A stretch of DNA of 64,000 nt from Rothia nasimurium (GCF_928392795.1 NZ_CAKMTJ010000005.1:141432-205431), one strand, 5' to 3'; shown: positions 16,499 through 26,067, numbered from the stretch's first letter. The notes: generated by a model from the letters alone, not told the origin. Program-made: numbers and translations.

Positions 16499-18226
16499 GT
16501 GACTGATGCACCCTCAACCTCCTTTATGACCGCAATTTCTGTGCTCGACACCCTCGTGCGGGCAGGAATGCGGCATGTTCTCATCGCTCCGGGCTCACGC
16601 TCAGCCCCCCTAGCCTACGCCCTCGCCGCCCTAGACCAGGCCGGGGTCATCGAAGCCCACGTGCGCATCGACGAGCGCAGCGCCGCCTTCACAGCTTTGG
16701 GAATGGCCAAGGCCAGCGGCCAACCGGTAGGTATCGTCACTACCAGCGGCACCGCCGTGGGCGAGTGCCTCCCGGCCCTCATGGAGGCCTACCACGCTGG
16801 CGCACCCCTGGCCCTGCTCTCGGCTGACCGCCCTGCCCGGCTCCAGGGCACCGGCGCCAACCAAACCACCGACCAGCAAGTGATTGCTCCCGCCCACACC
16901 CGGGCGTCCTGCACCCTTGAAAACTACACGGCCGACCCCGCCGACCCCCAGAGCGCCCAGCTCAACGCGGCGCTCGCTGCCCTGACCGGGCGTTCAGCAG
17001 ATAACTGGGACGCCCCCTCAACCACCCCGCGGGGCCCCGTCCAGATCAACCTGGCCCTTGACACCCCGCTCACCCCCAACCCCCTTGACCAGCAGATTCT
17101 AGAGCGCTGGGCGCGCTCGCTGGCTGAGAACCCACCGGCGCCTGCCACCCCACTACCCCCGGCCGACCCCAGCGCAGCTAGCTGGCTACGCGCAGGCACC
17201 ACCGAGGGGGCTTGGCGGACGGACGGCGCCGGTACCGCCCGCCGTACCGTCGTGGTGGCCGGTGACGGAGCAGGGCCTATCGCCCAGGCCTTTGCCCAGC
17301 AGCAGGGACTGCCCCTGCTGGCCGAACCCTCATCGAACGCACGCTTCTCACCCCTGGCCGTGCCCGCCTACCGGCAGGTGTTGGCAGGGCACCTGGGGCA
17401 GCAGGTTGAGCGGGCCGTTATCTTCGGTCACCCCACCCTCTCCCGGCCGGTTGCCACCCTGCTGGCCAACTCCGCGGTAGAACGCGCCCTCTATGCCCCC
17501 TCACCTGCCCCCTGGTATGAGCCCGGGGCCCTTGACCTGCGGGAGATTGCGACCCTGGTTGAACTGGCCGACTTCGCAGGCACCAGCCAGAGAGCCACCA
17601 CCCGAGAGGGGAACGACTGGGCAGGCTCCTGGAACGACGCCGGGCAAGAACTGGCCCATGCCCTGAACCAGCAAGTAGCTGATTACAACGCAGGAACCTA
17701 CACAACCGGCGATCACCCCGGGGCTGAATCTGCCGACCGCACTGCAGGCTATGCCCTTGCCGAAAGAGCCTGGAACGAATGTCTTGATGATGACTCGGTA
17801 CTGGTCGTAGGGTCATCTAATCTCATCCGCGATCTAGACCTTATCGCCCCCTCCCTGGCAGCTTCCCCCCTGGTCTTTGCCAACCGCGGGCTCGCCGGTA
17901 TCGACGGAACCATCGCTACCGCATCCGGCATCTCCCTGGCCCTCAACCGCCCAGTCCGAGTACTCCTAGGCGACCTGACTTTCCTCCACGACACCGGATC
18001 TCTCAACATCGGCCCGCTAGAGCGCAAACCCCAGGTCGAGGTATGGGTGTACGATGACCGCGGAGGAGGTATCTTCTCCACCCTGGAGCACGGCCACCTA
18101 GCCCAGCACGAGAAATTTGCCCCGGCCGTCCGCCGCTTCTTCACCACCCCGCACACCGCCCAGCTCGAAGAACTCGCAGCAGCCTGGGGCGAGAACGGAA
18201 TCAGCGTCAGAGTGGTGCGGCCGTAG
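16499..18226 (+). CDS. menD: SEPHCHC synthase MenD
   Basis: The 575-residue thiamine-diphosphate enzyme joins isochorismate and 2-oxoglutarate. It shows APGSRSAPLAYALA at the N-terminus, the substrate region RIDERSAAFTALGMAK, GTAVGECLPALMEAY, and the cofactor-binding pattern GLAGIDGTIATASG followed by LLGDLTFLHD. GTG is the start, with GGTGGG just upstream. It forms an operon with menC, which lies 9 bases upstream. A repeat and a terminator follow. Confidence 0.96.
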   Translation: MTDAPSTSFMTAISVLDTLVRAGMRHVLIAPGSRSAPLAYALAALDQAGVIEAHVRIDERSAAFTALGMAKASGQPVGIVTTSGTAVGECLPALMEAYHAGAPLALLSADRPARLQGTGANQTTDQQVIAPAHTRASCTLENYTADPADPQSAQLNAALAALTGRSADNWDAPSTTPRGPVQINLALDTPLTPNPLDQQILERWARSLAENPPAPATPLPPADPSAASWLRAGTTEGAWRTDGAGTARRTVVVAGDGAGPIAQAFAQQQGLPLLAEPSSNARFSPLAVPAYRQVLAGHLGQQVERAVIFGHPTLSRPVATLLANSAVERALYAPSPAPWYEPGALDLREIATLVELADFAGTSQRATTREGNDWAGSWNDAGQELAHALNQQVADYNAGTYTTGDHPGAESADRTAGYALAERAWNECLDDDSVLVVGSSNLIRDLDLIAPSLAASPLVFANRGLAGIDGTIATASGISLALNRPVRVLLGDLTFLHDTGSLNIGPLERKPQVEVWVYDDRGGGIFSTLEHGHLAQHEKFAPAVRRFFTTPHTAQLEELAAAWGENGISVRVVRP

Positions 18227-18259
18227 GGTCTTCTAGCAGTGGCGTGGCTCGGGTGCCCG

Positions 18260-18358
18260 CAGGCTCATGCTCGCTGCCGACCCTCTCGCTGGTTCGCTGA
18301 CGCTCACAAGCGATTCACGCCAGCCCCGGTGCCAGCAGCTTCGCTACGAGCCTGTGGG
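18260..18358 (+). repeat. Dispersed intergenic repeat, copy 2 (short form)
   Basis: Both ends match copy 1 (CAGGCTC..GCTCGCTGCCGACC at the left, CGATTCACGCCAGCCCC and CAGCTTCGCT.CGAGCCTG at the right), but about 65 bases holding the central hairpin are absent. It lies between the menD stop and its terminator, as copy 1 does after ccsB. Confidence 0.78.
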
Positions 18359-18384
18359 CGCCCGTCTGCGCTGAATCTTAACGC

Positions 18385-18422
18385 AAAAGCCCCTCCACAC
18401 CTGCGTGTGGAGGGGCTTTTCT
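18385..18422 (+). terminator. Terminator between menD and metS
   Basis: AAAAGCCCCTCCACAC pairs with GTGTGGAGGGGCTTTT around CTGC. It has T- and A-rich flanks, so it can serve both convergent units. Confidence 0.88.
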
Positions 18423-18436
18423 CTGTGGAGGGCCGG

Positions 18437-18601
18437 TTACTTCTGGGTGGTTTCGGTGGCCCAGGGAACTGCGGTCTCGTCGGTCTCTACCTCGCTACCC
18501 GATTCGTCGGGGTTGCGGGAGAGGTGAACCAGGGCCAGGCCCAGGCCGCCCCAGATGAGGGCGATGGAGACAATCAGCATAACGATGGCGATGGAGCTCA
18601 T
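18437..18601 (-). CDS. metS: Methionine/alanine importer small subunit MetS
   Basis: The 54-residue protein begins MSSIAIVMLIVSIALIWGG and has one membrane helix (about residues 4-25) followed by LVHLSRNPDE and an acidic tail. This is the pattern of MetS, the small partner of MetP in Corynebacterium. Its ATG is one base beyond the stop of the large transporter gene, so the two are translationally coupled. Confidence 0.9.
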   Translation of the reverse strand: MSSIAIVMLIVSIALIWGGLGLALVHLSRNPDESGSEVETDETAVPWATETTQK

Positions 18602-18602
18602 G

Positions 18603-20219
18603 CTAGGCACCTTCCTTTTCGGTGGCTGACTGGGCTGTCGACTGGGCGGTAGCGTCTACGTGGCCGTGGACGACCTTGCCGCCTGCAACCGGGGGAGCCG
18701 GGGGAGTCAGCGCTGCACGGGAGGTCTTAGACCAGGGCAGCATGGAGATGATGATAGCTACGACCAGCAGGGCGATGACCATGCCCCAGCCGAAGATGTT
18801 GAGCATCTGGTCGGGGTAGCCCTCGTAGGGTTCGTTGATCAGGTCGATGAAGGTGTTGATCAGGGAGTAGCCCAGGATGACGGGGGTGATGCCTGCCAGC
18901 AGGAACATCCAGAGCTTGCCCATCTTCCAGGACGAACGCTCGTTGAGGTGGTCGCGGAAGATCGGCAGGGCACGCAACAGGTAGGCAACTACGAAGATGG
19001 AGACCAGGCCTGCGGCGAGGATGCCGAACTGGTTGACGAAGTTATCCAGGATATCCAGGACGTAGAGGCCGGAGGTGGTGGCCATGAGCAGGGTTGAGAT
19101 TACCGCGATGGGGGCGATGACCAGCAGGGTGGAGCGCACACGGCCCAGGTTGAACTTGTCTTCAACACCGGCAACGATAACCTCGACGATGGAGATCATG
19201 GAGGTGAAGCCTGCAAAGAGCAGGGAGCCGAAGAAGAGCACACCGATCAGGGTGCCGCCGGGGGCCTGGGAGATGATGGTGGGGAAGGCGATGAAGGCCA
19301 GGCCAATACCTGAGGTTGCTACCTCGGAGACCTGGGTGCCAGCGGCGGTTGCCATGAAGCCCAGGGCTGCGAAGACGCCGATACCGGCCAGCAGCTCGAA
19401 GGAGGAGTTAGCGAAGCCCACAACCGCGCCGGATCCGGTCAGGTTGGTCTTGTTCTTCAGGTAGGAGGCGTAGGTGATCATGATGCCGAAGCCGATGGAC
19501 AGGGAGAAGAAGATCTGGCCGTAGGCTGCAACCCAGACGCCGGGCTCGGTCAGAGCGGCCCAGTCGGGGGTGAAGAGGGCGTCGAGGCCGGTCATTGCGC
19601 CGTCCAGGGTCAGGGAGTAGCCGACCATGACCAGGAACATGATGACCAGCACGGGGATGAAGAAGACGTTAGCCAGGCCCACGCCCTTCTGTACACCCAG
19701 GGACATGATGAGGGCCAGCAGTACCCAGATGCCGATGAGGGGGTAGAGGATGCCGGGCACGAAATCGAAGGTGAGGGCTACGGGGTCAGCCAGCTGCAGG
19801 ACGTCCGCGAAGAAGAAGGTCTGCGGGTCGTCACCCCAGGCGTGGGTGAAGGAGTAGATGAAGTAGCGGGCAGCCCAGGCGAGGATCGCTGCGTAGTAGA
19901 TAGCGATGATGAAGTTGATGCCCATATGCCACCAGCCGATGAACTCGGTCTTGCGGTTCAGGCGGCGGAAGGCCAGGGGAGAGGATGCGCGGGCGCGGTG
20001 ACCGATGACGTAGTCAAAGAAGAGGAAGGGCAGACCCGCGGTGAGCAGGGCGACCAGGTAGGGGATCATGAAGGCGCCGCCGCCGTTATCGTAGGCGACG
20101 TAGGGGAAGCGCCAGATGTTACCGAGACCAACGGCTGAACCGATAGCTGCAAAGATGAAGACCTTGCGGCTTGAGAAGCCTTCTCGTTTCTTGGGCGCTG
20201 AGGTGGGGTTTGAACTCAT
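18603..20219 (-). CDS. metP: Sodium-dependent methionine/alanine transporter MetP (NSS family)
   Basis: The 538-residue neurotransmitter:sodium symporter family protein has about 12 helices. The family's N-terminal motif AAIGSAVGLGNIWRFPYVAY is present at about residues 29-48, with the unwound helix 1 that binds sodium and substrate. It is paired with a MetS-like small subunit, as in the MetPS methionine and alanine importer of Corynebacterium glutamicum; the substrate is inferred from this pairing. The C-terminal tail is Ala/Thr-rich and probably disordered. Confidence 0.88.
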   Translation of the reverse strand: MSSNPTSAPKKREGFSSRKVFIFAAIGSAVGLGNIWRFPYVAYDNGGGAFMIPYLVALLTAGLPFLFFDYVIGHRARASSPLAFRRLNRKTEFIGWWHMGINFIIAIYYAAILAWAARYFIYSFTHAWGDDPQTFFFADVLQLADPVALTFDFVPGILYPLIGIWVLLALIMSLGVQKGVGLANVFFIPVLVIMFLVMVGYSLTLDGAMTGLDALFTPDWAALTEPGVWVAAYGQIFFSLSIGFGIMITYASYLKNKTNLTGSGAVVGFANSSFELLAGIGVFAALGFMATAAGTQVSEVATSGIGLAFIAFPTIISQAPGGTLIGVLFFGSLLFAGFTSMISIVEVIVAGVEDKFNLGRVRSTLLVIAPIAVISTLLMATTSGLYVLDILDNFVNQFGILAAGLVSIFVVAYLLRALPIFRDHLNERSSWKMGKLWMFLLAGITPVILGYSLINTFIDLINEPYEGYPDQMLNIFGWGMVIALLVVAIIISMLPWSKTSRAALTPPAPPVAGGKVVHGHVDATAQSTAQSATEKEGA

Positions 20220-20324
20220 GTGAGCAGTCCTCCGCGGGCTAACGTGTGAATGAATCTTTTGTAGTATGTGGGTTCAGACTAGCAAGTGATAAATAAATCT
20301 CAAATAGTGGATAGAAAATTGGGT

Positions 20325-20356
20325 AAAAAAATCCCGGCGGTTTCCCGCCGGGGATT
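20325..20356 (-). terminator. Terminator of the polyprenyl synthase gene
   Basis: On the minus strand AATCCCCGGCGG-GAAA-CCGCCGGGATT is followed by a run of T, immediately after the stop codon. Confidence 0.9.
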
Positions 20357-20360
20357 GGCT

Positions 20361-21425
20361 CTAGGCGTCGCGGTGGACGACGGCGTGAGCGAAAGATTTG
20401 AGCGCTTCTTTGACGACTGAGTCGGGTAGGGGCTCGATGGCTGCGATAGCGTCATCAGCCCACTGGTAGGCAATTTCCCAGGCTTCTGCGGTGACCGGGT
20501 GGGCTGAGAGCGCTGTAACGGCTTCGGCTAGAGCCTCGTCGCTGGTGAGATCGCCCTGAATCAGCTGCTGGACGTGCTGGGCTTCAAGGTCGCCGGTTGC
20601 GGCAGCCCGGTCGAGCAGGATGGTGGGCAGGGTGGGGACGCCCTCGCGCAGGTCGGTGCCGGGGGTCTTGCCGGACGCCGCCCCCGAGCTGGTGACGTCG
20701 ATGACGTCGTCGGCCAGCTGGAAGGCTACGCCTACCAATTCGCCGTAGCGGGCCAGCATCTGCACGGTTGCCTCGGGGGAGTCCGACAGGATAGTGCCGT
20801 AGGAACCTGCTGCTGCGATGAGGGAGCCGGTCTTGCCCTCGATGACCTTAATGTAGTGGCTGAGAATGTCTTCGTTTTTCTCGGGGCCGGTGGTCTCGAA
20901 GAGCTGACCGAGTACCAGGCGTTCAAAGGTCTGGGCCTGAACGGCTAGAGCGCGGCCACCCAGTTCGGAAACAATCAGGGAGGCGCGGGAGAAGATGAGG
21001 TCGCCGGTCAGAATAGCGACCGAGTTGCCCCAGATGTTCTGGGCGGTATCTACACCGCGGCGCTTGGGGGCGTCGTCCATAACGTCGTCGTGGTAGAGGG
21101 TGGCCAGGTGAGTCAGCTCAACGACAACAGCCGCGTCAATGACCCGGTCGTTGATGCCGCCACCGGCCTCTGCTGCCAGCAGGGTAAGCAGGGGGCGTAC
21201 CCGCTTGCCACCAGCAGAAAGCAGGTGGCGGGATGCCACATCTGCCAGGTGGTTGGTCTGGGCAACCGCACGTTCTAGGCGCTGCTCAACCTCAGAAAGG
21301 GCCTCAAGAATCTTGGGGCCGAGTTCAGCGTCCTGCGCAATGAGTTCAAACCCCTTGGGCAGGTTGAAGTCAGCTTCGGGTATGAGCGCTTCAACGCTCA
21401 TAGGGGAGCTGGTGGGTTCAGTCAC
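20361..21425 (-). CDS. Polyprenyl diphosphate synthase (menaquinone side chain)
   Basis: The protein of about 354 residues has both Asp-rich motifs of trans-prenyltransferases: LYHDDVMDDAPKRRG (first) and FQLADDVIDV (second), plus GGKRVRPLL. It lengthens the isoprenoid chain from isopentenyl diphosphate. It lies 75 bases behind menG, which supports a role in the menaquinone side chain; chain length cannot be read safely. GTG 21425 is chosen because GAAAG lies at good distance; GTG 21437 and an upstream frame to 21476 are possible. Confidence 0.9.
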   Translation of the reverse strand: MTEPTSSPMSVEALIPEADFNLPKGFELIAQDAELGPKILEALSEVEQRLERAVAQTNHLADVASRHLLSAGGKRVRPLLTLLAAEAGGGINDRVIDAAVVVELTHLATLYHDDVMDDAPKRRGVDTAQNIWGNSVAILTGDLIFSRASLIVSELGGRALAVQAQTFERLVLGQLFETTGPEKNEDILSHYIKVIEGKTGSLIAAAGSYGTILSDSPEATVQMLARYGELVGVAFQLADDVIDVTSSGAASGKTPGTDLREGVPTLPTILLDRAAATGDLEAQHVQQLIQGDLTSDEALAEAVTALSAHPVTAEAWEIAYQWADDAIAAIEPLPDSVVKEALKSFAHAVVHRDA

Positions 21426-21500
21426 GGTGTCTTTCACATTTCTTCGGTGGGTGGCTGCGGCCCAGAGCCGCGGCAAGCTGCTGGTGTAAGTCTACCGGGT

Positions 21501-22199
21501 TTACTGCGCGGGTTTATAAGCGCGGTGCAGGGCTACAATGCCGCCGGTCAGGTTCTTGTACTGAACGTTCTGCCAGCCTGCTTCGGTGAAGTGGCGGGCT
21601 AGCTCGTCTTGGGCGGGCCAGGCCAGGATGGATTCGGCCAGGTACTCGTAGCTTTCGGGGTTAGATGAGACCTTGCGCGCAACCGGCGGAATCAGCTTCA
21701 TGATGTAGTTGCGGTAGATGGCGCGGAAGGGCGCGAAGGTGGGGGTGGAGAACTCGTTGATGACGATGCGTCCGCCGGGCTTGGTCACGCGGTAGAGCTC
21801 GCGCAGGGCCTGGGGGTAGTCGGCGACGTTGCGCAGGCCGTAGCTCATGGTGACGGCGTCAAACTCTTCGTCGGCAAAGGGGAGGGCAGTGACGTCCGCC
21901 TGCACGAACTCGATGTCGGGGCGACGGCGGCGGCCTACGGCCAGCATGCCCTCGGAGAGGTCGGCGGCGATGACCTTAACACCGGCATCGGCGAAGGGCT
22001 CGGACGAGGTGCCGGTTCCGGCGGCGACGTCAAGGACCTTCTGGCCGGGGTGGGCGTCGACCGCAGCAACGGTCTGCTTGCGCCAGTAGATGTGCTGGCC
22101 CAGCGACATGATGCCGTTCATCAGGTCGTAGCGCTCGGCTACCTGATCGAACATGGAGGAGATGTCGGTGGTCTTTTTGTTAAGGTCTGCTCGGTTCAC
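21501..22199 (-). CDS. menG: Demethylmenaquinone methyltransferase MenG (UbiE)
   Basis: The 232-residue SAM-dependent enzyme makes the last step of menaquinone synthesis. It shows MFDQVAERYDLMNGIMSLGQ, the SAM-binding VLDVAAGTGTSSE, DAVTMSYGLRNVADY and PGGRIVINEFSTP, all typical of UbiE/MenG. GTG 22199 gives the family-like start VNRADLNKKTTDI; the frame opens to 22259, but that extension runs through the putative operator of the divergent ABC genes and has no ribosome site. Confidence 0.93.
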   Translation of the reverse strand: MNRADLNKKTTDISSMFDQVAERYDLMNGIMSLGQHIYWRKQTVAAVDAHPGQKVLDVAAGTGTSSEPFADAGVKVIAADLSEGMLAVGRRRRPDIEFVQADVTALPFADEEFDAVTMSYGLRNVADYPQALRELYRVTKPGGRIVINEFSTPTFAPFRAIYRNYIMKLIPPVARKVSSNPESYEYLAESILAWPAQDELARHFTEAGWQNVQYKNLTGGIVALHRAYKPAQ

Positions 22200-22253
22200 C
22201 CTGCCTATTTTGTCATGTTTGTGCCTAAAGCTCACCTTGGAGGTATGTAAAAA

Positions 22254-22296
22254 ATTCATAATGAATATTCATGCATAGGTTTGCATTTTTACGCAT
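22254..22296. promoter_or_regulatory. Cluster of GCAT/TTCAT sites between menG and an ABC importer operon
   Basis: ATTCAT occurs at 22254 and 22267. The palindrome ATGAATATTCAT is at 22261-22272. ATGCAT, TTGCAT and ACGCAT start exactly ten bases apart at 22271, 22281 and 22291. Such one-turn phasing suggests cooperative repressor binding. The TGCAT cores resemble mycobacterial ArgR boxes, but that assignment is tentative. Confidence 0.4.
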
Positions 22297-22358
22297 AGCG
22301 GGGCAGAATAAAGCTCAAAGCACATCGCACCTACACAGTTTTAGATACGAGGTACACC

Positions 22359-23129
22359 ATGAAGAAGGCCCCCTTCGCTCTCGCAGCAGCCGCCCTGATG
22401 CTCACTGCCTGTGGCTCCTCTAGCACCGGCACCACCACCGAGTCAGGCGTTTCCCTGATTTCAGAGGGCAAGCTGACCGTCTGCACCAACCCTCCTTACG
22501 CTCCTTTCGAATACGAAGAAAACGGCAAGATCGTTGGTTTGGACGCCGATATCGCAGCAGCTATCGCCTCAGACCTGGGCGTCGAAGCCGAAATGTTCAC
22601 CACCAGCTTCGAGGGCATCCAGTCCGGTGTAGCCCTTTCTTCCAAGCAGTGCGACATTGCCCTGTCTGGCATCACCATCACCGATGAGCGCAAGACCGTC
22701 ATGAACTTCACCGACTCCTACGTCGACGACAACCTGGCGATCCTGGTTCCCGCTGGCTCCGACATCAAGGGCGACGCTGACCTCTCCGGCCGCAACATCG
22801 GTGTGCAGCAGGCTACCAGCGGTGAAAAGTACGCCCAGGAAGCTGGCGCTAACACCGTCCAGTACGAAGACAACGGCCTGCTCCTGCAGGCACTACAGAC
22901 CGGCCAGGTCGATGCCATCGTCGGTAACATCACCGTGCTGTCTGAAATGCTGACCTCTGACTCATCCCTCTCTGTAGTCCAGGAAATCGAGACCGGCGAG
23001 CAGATTGCCGGTGCCGTAGCGACCGAGAACACCGCCATGCTTGACTCTGCTAACGCCACCCTCAAGAAGATGGAAGAGGACGGCCGCATGGCAGACCTGC
23101 GCGAAAAGTACCTGGGCGTATCCCAGTAA
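22359..23129 (+). CDS. Amino-acid ABC transporter substrate-binding lipoprotein
   Basis: The 256-residue protein has a lipoprotein signal peptide ending LMLTAC with lipidated Cys18. The mature part is a type-3 periplasmic binding fold: LTVCTNPPYAPFEYEENGKI (about residues 38-57), GLDADIAAAIA, CDIALSGITITDERK and ADLREKYLG at the end. This is the polar amino-acid family. A permease and an ATPase follow on the same strand. The exact amino acid is not evident. GAGG lies 7 bases before the ATG. Confidence 0.93.
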   Translation: MKKAPFALAAAALMLTACGSSSTGTTTESGVSLISEGKLTVCTNPPYAPFEYEENGKIVGLDADIAAAIASDLGVEAEMFTTSFEGIQSGVALSSKQCDIALSGITITDERKTVMNFTDSYVDDNLAILVPAGSDIKGDADLSGRNIGVQQATSGEKYAQEAGANTVQYEDNGLLLQALQTGQVDAIVGNITVLSEMLTSDSSLSVVQEIETGEQIAGAVATENTAMLDSANATLKKMEEDGRMADLREKYLGVSQ

Positions 23130-23170
23130 TCGCGGATAACGGGTAGTAGCATAAACCCAAGCTCACCAAC

Positions 23171-23206
23171 GGGGGTAGGCTAGCGCAGGCGCAGCCTACC
23201 CCTCAC
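23171..23206 (+). other. Intercistronic hairpin behind the binding-protein gene
   Basis: GGTAGGCT pairs with AGCCTACC with GC-rich inner bases. Hairpins here commonly stabilise the binding-protein mRNA and reduce read-through to permease genes. No T-run follows. Confidence 0.5.
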
Positions 23207-23274
23207 CCGTATACCCCTTCTTCTACGCCGATACAAGCCCGGGCAACCGGGGAAACAAAAGGAAAAGACCACCC

Positions 23275-24069
23275 ATGGCACTGTCGACCCGGCAGAAACA
23301 AACCTACGCCCGCTACGCCCAGTACGCCCTGCTGGCCATCATCGCACTCGTTGTTATTCTCGTCGCTGACTGGGGAACCCTGCGCGATAAGGCCTTCAAC
23401 CCCGAGATTATTGCCCAGCAGTTCCCCAACATCATCACCGTTGCCCTCAAGAACACCCTGATTTACACGGCCCTAGGCTTCGTGGTGGGCCTGGCTGGCG
23501 GTGTTCTGCTGGCCCTGATGAAGATTTCATCGGTTGCCCCCTACCGCTGGCTAGCCTCGCTCTACATCGAGCTCTTCCGCGGTCTGCCCGCGCTGCTGGT
23601 CTTTATTGCCTTCGGTTACGGCATCCCCCTGGCCTTCGGCCTGCGCCTGAACAACTACGTCACCGTCATGCTGGCTCTGGGTATGGTGTCGGCCGCCTAC
23701 ATCGGTGAGGTACTGCGCGCCGGCCTGGAAGCTGTACCCAAGGGCCAGTACGAGGCAGCCCGCTCCCTGGGCATGAGCCACACCCGCGCCATGGTCACCG
23801 TCATCATCCCCCAGGCCTTCCGCATCGTCCTGCCCCCGCTCACCAACGAGATTATCCTGCTCACCAAGGACTCCTCCCTGGTCTACCTACTCGGTATGTC
23901 GGTAGCCCAGTACGAACTGACCAAGTTCGGCCGTGAAGGCATCTCGGGTTCCGGTGCGGGCCTCACCCCGCTCGTCCTGGCAGGCGCCTGCTACCTGATT
24001 ATCACCGTCCCGCTGGGCTTCCTTGCCCGCCACTTCGAAAAGCGCGCCAAGGCCCGCTCCCGCAAGTAA
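23275..24069 (+). CDS. Amino-acid ABC transporter permease
   Basis: The 264-residue protein has five or six membrane helices and the His/Glu/Gln/Arg/opine permease pattern: NTLIYTALGFVVGLAGGVLLALM, LYIELFRGLPALLVFI (the conserved FRGxP loop), AYIGEVLRAGLEAVPKGQYEAARSLG given in parts, the ATPase-coupling EAA loop, and LTKDSSLVYLLG. It forms the channel of this importer, probably as a homodimer. Confidence 0.93.
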   Translation: MALSTRQKQTYARYAQYALLAIIALVVILVADWGTLRDKAFNPEIIAQQFPNIITVALKNTLIYTALGFVVGLAGGVLLALMKISSVAPYRWLASLYIELFRGLPALLVFIAFGYGIPLAFGLRLNNYVTVMLALGMVSAAYIGEVLRAGLEAVPKGQYEAARSLGMSHTRAMVTVIIPQAFRIVLPPLTNEIILLTKDSSLVYLLGMSVAQYELTKFGREGISGSGAGLTPLVLAGACYLIITVPLGFLARHFEKRAKARSRK

Positions 24070-24099
24070 AGCACCCACCTACCCCAGGAAGAACCAGCC

Positions 24100-24861
24100 A
24101 TGACTCTTCAGACCGCACCAGCGTCCGTCACCATCACCAACCTGCATAAGTCCTACGGCGACGTCGAAGTGCTCAAGGGCATCGACATGTCGGTAGCCCC
24201 CGGCGAGGTCGTCTGCCTGATCGGCCCCTCCGGCTCGGGTAAGTCCACCCTGCTCCGCTGCGTCAACCTGCTCGAAACCCCTAACTCCGGCAGTATCGAG
24301 GTGGCCGGTCATTCGGTGACCGACCCCGATGTTGATATCGACGCCATGCGCCGCTCCGTGGGTATGGTTTTTCAGCAGTTCAACCTCTTTCCCCACCTGA
24401 CCGTGCTCGAAAACTGCACCGTCGCTCAGGTCAAGGTGCTCAAGCGCTCTAAAGCCGAAGCCAAAGAAATCGCCCTGGCCAACCTCGAAAAGGTAGGCCT
24501 GGCCGATAAGGCGGCCCGCCACCCCGACCAGCTCTCCGGCGGCCAGCAGCAGCGCGTCGCTATCGCCCGTGCCCTCTCCATGAACCCCGCCCTCATGCTC
24601 TTTGACGAGCCCACCAGCGCTCTTGACCCCGAGACCGTGGGTGACGTGCTCTCTATCATGCGCCAGCTCGCCGCCGAGGGTATGACCATGATTGTGGTAA
24701 CCCACGAGATGGCTTTCGCCCGCGATGTAGCTGACCGCGTGGTCTTCATGGACGGCGGCGTGGTGGTCGAGGAGGGCCCCTCCGACGCCGTCATCGGCAA
24801 CCCCCAGCACGAGCGCACCCAGCTCTTCCTCTCCCGCGTGCTCAACCCCACCGCCCAGTAG
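24100..24861 (+). CDS. Amino-acid ABC transporter ATP-binding protein (GlnQ-like)
   Basis: The 253-residue ATPase has a Walker [10 protein letters not shown] (about residues 44-52), Q-loop [11 protein letters not shown], signature [15 protein letters not shown], Walker [15 protein letters not shown] and H-loop VVTHEM. It powers uptake through the permease 30 bases upstream. A terminator follows at 24910. Confidence 0.95.
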   Translation: MTLQTAPASVTITNLHKSYGDVEVLKGIDMSVAPGEVVCLIGPSGSGKSTLLRCVNLLETPNSGSIEVAGHSVTDPDVDIDAMRRSVGMVFQQFNLFPHLTVLENCTVAQVKVLKRSKAEAKEIALANLEKVGLADKAARHPDQLSGGQQQRVAIARALSMNPALMLFDEPTSALDPETVGDVLSIMRQLAAEGMTMIVVTHEMAFARDVADRVVFMDGGVVVEEGPSDAVIGNPQHERTQLFLSRVLNPTAQ

Positions 24862-24909
24862 ATTTAGCCCAGTAGATTCAGCCCGGTAGGTTCAGCGCTG
24901 CCAGAGCAT

Positions 24910-24955
24910 AAAAGCAGCCCAGGCCCCTTGATTGCGGACCTGGGCTGCTTTTTTG
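24910..24955. terminator. Bidirectional terminator between the ABC operon and rarD
   Basis: AAAAGCAGCCCAGG pairs with CCTGGGCTGCTTTT, followed by T's, between two converging genes. Confidence 0.88.
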
Positions 24956-24999
24956 TGCTTGTTTTTCTGTGGGGCTGTCTCAGCCGGCTTTGATCTTGC

Positions 25000-25968
25000 C
25001 TAGTCGTTCTTGATCTGGGGCAGCATACCTGTGTTGGTATCGGGGGAGGGGACCTCGGCGGACGGCTGCTGGGCACGTGCCCTGCGCTGGGTGAGCAGGG
25101 AGTCGGTGATGAAGAAGGCCGCAGCTACCCACACCAGCATAAAACCTGCCCAGCGGCCCGCTGAGAGGTGTTCCTGGGTTACGAACAGGGCAACGAGGAA
25201 CTGCAAGGTAGGGCCAACGTACTGCACCATTCCCAGCACAGAGAGCGGGACGCGGGCAGCGGCTCCCGCAAAGAGAAGCAGGGGCACCGCCGTGAGCACG
25301 CCGCTGGCTACCAGAATCCAGAAATGGGCTGGGCCTTCTGTCAGCAGGGTAAGCTGACCGCTGTGCGCAAAGTACCACATCAGTACAGCTGCCAGAGGGG
25401 TCAGGAGCAGGGTCTCCATGGTCAGAGATACCAGGGCCGGCACCGCCCCAATCCGTTTCTTGACCAGCCCGTAGAAGCCGAAAGTGAAAGCCAACCCCAG
25501 GCCCAGCCAAGGGATTGAGCCGTAAAAGACCACCATCACCAGCACCGCGAGCGCAGCAACACCGATACCGGCCCACTGGAGGGGGCGCAGGCGCTCACCC
25601 AGGAAGACGACGCCTAGGGCGACCGAGACAATGGGGTTGATGTAGTAGCCCAGGGAGGCTTCCATGACGTTGTTACTGGTGGTGGCAATGACGTAGAGCA
25701 GCCAGTTGCCGAAAATGAGTAGGCTAGCAACTAGCAGAAGGCCTACCTGGCGCAGATTGCCCAGCACCGTCAGCAGATTTTTGACCTGCCGGGTGAGCGG
25801 GAGCAGGGCTAAACAGAAGACCAGCGAAAACAGCACGCGGCCCGCCACGATCTCTAGGGGAGTGGCTGGGGCTGTCAGCATGAAGTAGAGGGGGAAGAGC
25901 CCCCAGATCAGGTAGCAGAAAAAGGCGTAGAGACCGCCCACTACCTGCTCATTTTTGGCTGTGCTCAC
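25000..25968 (-). CDS. rarD: RarD-type EamA transporter
   Basis: The 322-residue protein has ten membrane helices. The RarD subgroup shows as YLIWGLFPLYFMLT, EIVAGRVLFSLVFCL and the two EamA repeats, with NNVMEASLGYYINPIVSVALG at the family's characteristic loop. GTG 25968 is chosen because GAGGAA lies 8 bases upstream. RarD proteins are often annotated as chloramphenicol-sensitive, but their natural substrates are unknown. Confidence 0.88.
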   Translation of the reverse strand: MSTAKNEQVVGGLYAFFCYLIWGLFPLYFMLTAPATPLEIVAGRVLFSLVFCLALLPLTRQVKNLLTVLGNLRQVGLLLVASLLIFGNWLLYVIATTSNNVMEASLGYYINPIVSVALGVVFLGERLRPLQWAGIGVAALAVLVMVVFYGSIPWLGLGLAFTFGFYGLVKKRIGAVPALVSLTMETLLLTPLAAVLMWYFAHSGQLTLLTEGPAHFWILVASGVLTAVPLLLFAGAAARVPLSVLGMVQYVGPTLQFLVALFVTQEHLSAGRWAGFMLVWVAAAFFITDSLLTQRRARAQQPSAEVPSPDTNTGMLPQIKND

Positions 25969-26067
25969 CGTTGTGTTCCTCGTGCTTCTCTCGGTGGTGT
26001 GTGGGTTCTGCGTTAGGTAGGGACTTCTATCGCTCACGGGGAATGTGAGTCAGCGGCGCTACGAGAA

